DNA of 64,000 nt from Cymbidium sinense (lineage: Eukaryota; Streptophyta; Magnoliopsida; Asparagales; Orchidaceae). The stretch covers positions 151,767,601-151,831,600 of the forward strand of contig CM038221.1 of NCBI GenBank assembly GCA_021442155.1, read 5' to 3'. Below are positions 57,701 to 64,000 of this stretch, one piece after another. The notes below the pieces were generated by a model. It saw only the letters and a program-made list of their open reading frames with translations, was not told the origin of the DNA and searched no databases. Both the position numbers and the translations under genes were made by a program. How positions within the stretch are numbered: the first letter of the stretch is position 1; each line of letters begins with the position of its first letter.

Positions 57701-60700
57701 CTGAGCATAATTTGAATTTTTTTTGGTCCTTTATGAAGGAAAGTTTCACCCCAAGTGAAATGGACAGTAGATCTTCATCCCCTTTACTTGATGATGGTGT
57801 GGGTTGAGTTTGAGCTCAATCCGAGCTCAATCGAGCTCGGATCATGCCGTGGAAGATGGACGGTGGCCATCTCCTGCAGGCGAGCTCAGGGATTGATCAT
57901 GGGTCATCCATCTACACATTTTGGATGGACGACCATGATCAATCCACATAGGATCCCCTGATTCACCCCTTAACAACTGCAGGTAGATCTTAAATATCTG
58001 ATCCTTGATCAGACGGGTGAGGAGAAAGCACGTAATGCCACCGATGATGCGGCACTCTGATGTGATAACTTAAGTGACCAATCCTATCATGTCACATGGA
58101 AAGCACACGCCGCATCAGTGGCCCACGTGGCACTGACGAGATTAGTTATAAAATTAAGGGTTTAATTAATGGATAATCATGGAAACTTCATAATTGCATA
58201 ACTAATTCTAGAAAAATCATAAAAATACAAAGTAAAATGCACTGTAAAGATAATTCTTAGGAGAATAATCTAATTAATGGATTCTGAATAGTGTATTTTC
58301 CTCAATTAGGATTTTAATGAAAACTTAATAAACTTAATTACTCCTTAGATGTTTCATTAATTCTTTTCAAATTTTTTGGTGTATTTAGTGGGATGACCTC
58401 GGCCTCCCTAATTTTTTTTTGGGATTTATTGATGAGTTAATTAGAGAAATCATATAATGAATCCTTAATCACCCTCTTAATGTAATTAAGCTTAATTAAA
58501 TATGTGAATAGTGGTTTAATCCCTTGATTAAGTTAATTAAGCTTTGCTTAAGTGAAGAAGAGGTTTATGGAATAGATTTTGGGGAAATTTCCCTAAGCTA
58601 TTTCTTAAACTGCTTTCCTTCTTTAATTCAAACTTAATTAAGGGATAATCCACTAATCACCTACTTAATTAACTTGATAATTTTTTTCAAAATATTCCAG
58701 AACTTAACCAATTCATCTTGGCTAGGTGCTTAGGTGTTCAATAACCTAAGTAACTTAGGAAAATCAACATCCAACCCACATTTGTGGGAAGGGTTATGAA
58801 AGTACTTAAATTAAATTCTTTAGCTTAATTAATCACTAATTATGAACCAATTGAATTAGGACCTTTCTTTCCCAGGTGCATTGCTGATTAAATTTCTTGT
58901 GTGGTTTTATGTCATGCATTGACGCATAATTATTTGATTAAATATGTTAAAGTGGTGTAGGTAAGGGATAATTAATGCACTTAATTCACACCTTAACTTA
59001 AATAAAATATAAAAATCATCTAATGGTTCTAAAATTAAATTAAAACAACATACAGATGTGGGAAATGGGTTGAGACTAGAAAACTTCTTCTCATTTCTTA
59101 AATTTAAATCAAACCCAAACAAAATAAAATTTCTTTAAAACCAAATTTGATTTACATTAAATAATCTTATTCTATAGGATTGTCTTTAGGAATTAATTAG
59201 GGTGAATGAATTTATATGATTTCATCACTTTATTTCTTTTCTAATATGCTAAATGTGTATGTCATATGAAAATCATGCATTCATGTTTTAAAAAAAACAA
59301 ATTTTAAATGAAATATTTCCTTTATGTCAAATTGCATGTTTTGGCTAAAGTACGAATATGAATGGCTATTATCACTATTAAATCTATAAATTATTTTAAA
59401 ACTTATGAATTAAACATCAAAACTAAAAGGTATGCTATTTATAAGTATTTATGAGCTTGCATGTGAATAGCATGAAATGTGTTATGTGAGTCTCCCTCTC
59501 TTTCTTAACATAGAATTGTATAGGATTTGCAAAGTGTATAGTCCATTTGAAAAGGACATAACACTTGCTTAAATCCATTCCTATACACTCCTATGTCATG
59601 ACTTAAGAAGAAATTCTACATCACACATATAAATTAAACAATCAAACCAAAATCAAACAAACATAAACTTTTGCATCTTTCTTTTTCCATTAATTTCTTT
59701 TTGTACATGCACATGTATTTAAGAAAAGTGGTATATTAGTCTGGACAATCTCGGGGTTACAAGGCTTTAAGTAGCCCTAAGTAGGTCTTGTACCTTACAC
59801 CCCTGGTGCTAACAATGGTTCATACTCACTTATGTCTTTTATACTTGTAAGTGTGCATATGAAAAATTGATAAAAGAATCACTCTCTTCTACTTAATGAA
59901 AATCATGTATCATAAAGCATCCAAATTTTCTTAAGTAACACTACTTAACATTCATCATTAAGGTGTGCTAAAATATTTCCATTTTCATGTAGATATGCTT
60001 AGGACTCATCCATATGCATGTTATATATGTTGGGAAAGAAATAAAGTGATGTGTGTTCTGTGATGGTATTTCACTTTATTTAATCTTAAATTGTATTTCT
60101 TTTTGAATAAGTTTGTTTAGGCAAAATCTAAATTTAAGATTAATTAAAACACATAATAAAACATTCATTAAATAATAACCAAATATGAATCTACCTTAGA
60201 AATTACTTAAGGTAGGGAGGAAAGAGAAGTTTTCTTCCCTTTTCCTCTCTTTATAACTTTTAGTAATTAATCCTAGGTTCATTCAAATATAATCAAATCA
60301 TAAAATAAAATCAACCCAAAGCAACTAAATCACTTAAATGAAATCACTCCTCTAAGTTGAACATTTTCATTCTTAGAAAACCTTAACCTTAAAGCCGAGC
60401 TTAGCATACCACACAAACTTTAAATAGCACACACATTAGGCTAAGTCACCACTTCTAGCTTTAGGCTAGGGCGGTGCATGGTTTGATGTTTTCTTTTATT
60501 TTATGATATTTTATTTTAGTCTAGATATTAGGGTGTATGTATGTATATTGAATGGTAGGATGATTTAGTCTAATCATTATCTTCTACAGGGGATGGTGCT
60601 TAAGGGGCACTATAATAAAAATATAAAATTGCTTTTACTGTGCAGGTGCTTATACCCCTAAGCATAATCCAAAATAGGCTAGGTGGACCTGGTTACCCAA

Positions 60701-62584
60701 GTGTGGGGTGTTAAGTCCAATTTATATATATACATGCTTGGGACTGTTTGGTTTGTTTAGCTAATCTCTATTTTACAGGTGTTAGATTTACTTTTCCCTT
60801 TTCATGTAACTTTGCAATGAGGATTTTGGAATGATTGTTATGGGGTATTAGGTTGAACATTGGTCATAAGATCATATCTTATGTACCATGTGAAGCCTTT
60901 GGAGCAACCACATTCCAACCAACCAAAAGAAGAAAGAAGAAAGAAGAAATGAAGAATGAAGAATGAAGACCCCCATAATATGAATTCCTTGCTTAATGGT
61001 AATTAATTCATTTATAATCTGGGTTGTATAAGGGTAAAGCTCGACTACCCAATTTATTTTTTGGTTTGTGTGGTGGAGCCCGACCACAAATGGCCTCTTA
61101 TTCTTTTATGCTAGCTTTATAAATTGAGTGATGTTTGTTTAGCTTGTGCATTAAGATGTCATCATTTTTTAGTTTATTCCTTGCTTTGATGTATGACCTA
61201 GATGACGATTAGGCTCTTATAGAAATAAATTTTCTATCTAACTAATTAATTCAAACTAAAAATTAAATAACTCATAACCTCACCTAAAGCCTAGGTTATA
61301 AATCAAGATAAAAGAATTAGTAACCCCTTAGTTGAATGTTGTATTACTTTTCTCACATCATGCATAAAAAGCATATTATTTTGCTCTTGATTGGAGGGCT
61401 TCCACCTTTGCTAGAGAATTGGCTTGACCTTTGAGAGCCATGGTGGTAAAATACCTTCTTATTTTGCTAATTTTTGGCCCATAATCTAATTTCTCATGCA
61501 TTAGGCATATGAATCCCAAAGTTTGTGTCAAATTGATTGTCCAAAAATAAAAATTAAGTGTAACAAAATTTGCATTAGATTTAAGTCATGAACTCATGCC
61601 CTACATGATCTAGCCTCTTAGGGAGTGTGTTTAAGGACTTAGTTTTATTCAAAATAAACAACAACATTGCTATCTTGCATAAACATATGACTTGCCTACA
61701 TGTATTTAAAATTGTAGGATGAGTTAGTTAGCAGCCACCCCCAGGCGGTTGTAAGTCCAACAGTCGGGTGGTTTATTCTCTCTGTGGAGGTAAACCAAAT
61801 ACACATTTTTTCCTTAGATTTAGGTCATACTTTTGGCCCTCACCGAAGCTCCCTAGATTTAGGTTCAGAGGTTGCTACTTCCTTTTGCGGGCTATGAGCA
61901 TAAATCCTCACCCCTTAGGCATTTCCATGACCTTGTGTCATGGAATTGTAAGCCCTACCTTTCTAATAAAAATCCAACTTAAATAAATAAACTCAATTTC
62001 AAGAAATTGTAAAGTGGAACCATAGGATAGTTTGGGATACTTACTAGGCTTCCTAGTATCCTAAGCATCCTCTACTTAACTTCATTTGGCTTCGATAAGA
62101 ACTCTCTCCTCTTGATCAATCCCACTTGACTTTTATGAAAACAAACCAATCGATTGATAGTCCTACCTTTCAAAATTTTTGGAGATAATGATCATTTACC
62201 TTAATAGAGAGTATTCCTAAGGAATCCTATTCCTTAGGATGTAATTAATTATGGGGGCTTGCCCTTGCAGGGAGCTTAACGAACCCAATTTAAAATAAAC
62301 ATGCTTTACTTTTCTATGTAAAGTAGGGAAAGAATCTCTGGTAAATTCTGAAGACCCATAGTCCTTATTAAGGTAATTAGGTCAATTGTAGGGTGGTGAC
62401 TTTTATCTTTCGAGATAGTACACCTTTTCTCAATGTCGTATCCGATCACCCTAATAAGAAAATATGTGGCTTTGCATAGTGTCCCGACAAGGAGTTTTAT
62501 ATATTTCTATTTTCATTTATCCTTCTTTTTTTGAAAGGGAAGGGGATAGATGAAGGCAAGAATATATATATAAAACTTTCACCA
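54759..62584 (+). mobile_element. Solo-type LTR, about 7.8 kb, inserted in the second element's leader
   Basis: It runs TATTGACCTCA to CACCA with no internal region on either side. The left flank matches leader sequence up to the equivalent of about 9640, and the right flank (CACACAAATTTGATCTTTAC) resumes at about 9645, so the LTR splits a leader. The flanking words CAAAC and CACAC could be a mutated 5-bp target duplication. Internal order is as in other copies: TTGACC zone 55850-56830, TATA palindrome 57258-57276, donor position with GC (57688), CCACGTGG (58124-58131), GC-rich sub-repeat (59730-59830), acceptor-like sites (60645 and 60778) and hairpin cassette (62210-62420). Confidence 0.85.
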
Positions 62585-62604
62585 CACACACACACACACA
62601 CACA
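62582..62604 (+). repeat. CA dinucleotide microsatellite
   Basis: About eleven CA units start at the LTR end. The intact leader has a short CACACAC at the same place (9648-9654), so the expansion probably arose after the LTR inserted there. It blurs the exact LTR end and any target duplication. Confidence 0.9.
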
Positions 62605-63300
62605 AATTTGATCTTTACAAAAAATAAAACATGATTGATTTCCATTTTTTTACATACCTAAATTTGTTAAATGGAAATATCCTTTGCAAAAATCATGAAA
62701 ATCAAAATATATTGGAATTCCATTTGACATACCCAAATTTTCAAATGAGAGTTTCATCCTTCAAAAAGAAAATTGAAAATTGGATTCTATTTAACACACC
62801 ATTTTTGTTGAAAAGAAACCCCTCTTTTTCAAAACTAAACACATTTGAACTTTATTTAGTATATCCAAATTTGTTAAGTAAAGCTCCCATTTTCAAAATC
62901 AAAAATCAAAATCAAACACATTTAAACTTTATTTAGCATACCAAAATTTGCTAAGTAAAGTTCCCATTTTCAAAATCAAAAATTCAAACACATTTGGATT
63001 TTTATTTAGCATACCCAAATTTACTAAGTAAAGATCCTATTTTCAAAATCAAAACACAAAAATCTAACATATTTGGATTTTTATTTACATACCCAAATTT
63101 TTTTAGTAAAGATTTTATTTTCAAAATCAAAATACAAAAATCAAACACATTTGGATTTTAATTTAGGATATCTAAATTTTCTAAGTAAATATCCTATTTT
63201 CAAAATCAAAACATAAAAATTAAGCACATTTGGATTTTTATTTAGCATACCCAAATTTGCTAAGTAAAGATCCTCTTTTCAAAATCAAAACACAAAAATC
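62605..63300 (+). mobile_element. Leader of the second element, continued (family-2 hairpins)
   Basis: It matches about 9655-10400 of the first element. The hairpins include CATTTGA/TCAAATG (near 62720-62745) and several CTTTATTTAGCA/TGCTAAGTAAAG-type units (62850-63290) with loop TACCCAAATT or close forms. The frame at 62631-62936 reads through the repeat. The leader is interrupted at 63300 by another transposon. Any gag-pol of this element would lie beyond the window. Confidence 0.82.
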
Positions 63301-64000
63301 CAGTGTTGTGAAAACTGGATCGAACCGGCCGGTCAAACTAGTTTAAATGGTCATAAGGCTGGTCCGATCACCTAGAAAACGAATTCACATTGGACCGGTT
63401 CAAACAGGGAAGAACCAGGTTCAGTTGAGCGATCCGACTTTAAGAAGGCCAATTCAATAAATTTTCTCTTAATCATGATTTTATATTATTTAATCAAAAA
63501 ATTTAAAATTTTATATAAATTTTAATAATAATTTTTAATTTATTTTATAAATTTTAAAATTTTATTTTATTAACATAAATGTAACTAAATTATTTTATGA
63601 TGTAACCACCATGTAACCACTCAAGTAGTTTACAAGGTTACCTTTTGGAGCTCTTTTTTGAATATAAAGAGTATAAACCTATTCCACTTTATGATGTGAG
63701 ACTAAAGAGAGAGAATAAATAGTGCAACTGTATTTTAATTTTGAGAATAGTATATGACATTAAGATATAAGAACATAAGAATAATATTTGAATTTTTAAC
63801 TTAATATTTTTATTATCAATTAATATTTTATAATATAAAAAATTATTTAAAATATATATTTTTATAATAATATTTTATATATTATATTTTTTATGATAGC
63901 TATATTTTATATAGTTTTTTAAAACAACTTTTATATTTAAAATTTTATATTTTTATTACAAATATAATTTTTATAATAATATTTACATGTTAGATATATT
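63301..64000 (+). mobile_element. End of a DNA transposon or MITE, probably hAT-like (partial)
   Basis: The sequence changes abruptly at 63301 from hairpin leader to CAGTGTTGTGAAAACTGGAT, followed by CCGGCCGGTC- and ACCGGTTCAAAC-type words, then very AT-rich DNA (from about 63440). CAGTG at the outer end is typical of hAT terminal inverted repeats. The GAACCGG family of short elements is widespread in plants as I recall it. The other end and any target duplication lie outside the window. No transposase frame is visible. Confidence 0.5.

Overview
The window is intergenic DNA from a plant nuclear genome, probably an angiosperm. It is AT-rich and filled almost entirely by one family of long Ty3/gypsy LTR retrotransposons. 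I found no host gene, rRNA or tRNA gene, or CRISPR array. The plant assignment rests on the pol layout: protease, reverse transcriptase, RNase H, a second archaeal-type RNase H, then integrase. That order is the hallmark of the plant Tat/Ogre lineage. A tRNA-Arg-like primer-binding site of the kind reported for Ogre elements agrees with it. I could not identify the species.

Layout: (1) 1-7128, a truncated LTR on the minus strand. (2) 7129-30070, the one element with recognisable coding DNA: a 5' LTR remnant (7129-8152), PBS (8163-8181), leader with a long array of hairpin repeats (8.6-10.85 kb), a pre-gag region, then badly decayed gag, pro, RT, RNase H, aRNase H and integrase (about 12.5-19.8 kb), a 2.6 kb post-pol region, and a complete 3' LTR of about 7.7 kb (22392-30070). 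(3) 30071-30233, a scrap of internal 3' end, followed by another complete LTR (30234-38037). (4) 38038-45748, three minus-strand LTR fragments. (5) 45752-53240, a plus-strand LTR with its own PBS and leader array. (6) 54759-62584, another complete LTR that splits that leader at one point, so it looks like a solo LTR inserted in a relative. The leader resumes at 62585. (7) 63301-64000, the end of an unrelated DNA transposon, hAT-like by its terminus.

No reading frame in the window is an intact gene. Gag-pol carries many in-frame stops and several frameshifts, and the RT, integrase and protease active sites are damaged. Other open frames lie in LTR or repeat DNA and are not conserved between copies.

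The most interesting signals are non-coding. The leader holds roughly two dozen hairpins in tandem whose arms change together while the loop stays the same, which suggests selection on RNA folding. The LTRs are very long. Every copy that spans the relevant points keeps a TATA-like element about 420-490 bp upstream of a splice-donor-like site, and about 3 kb further on a pyrimidine-rich YAG acceptor; a second acceptor with a branch-point-like motif follows. Together these suggest a promoter, first exon and long intron inside the LTR itself. These readings are inferences from comparing copies by eye; no alignment or folding program was run.
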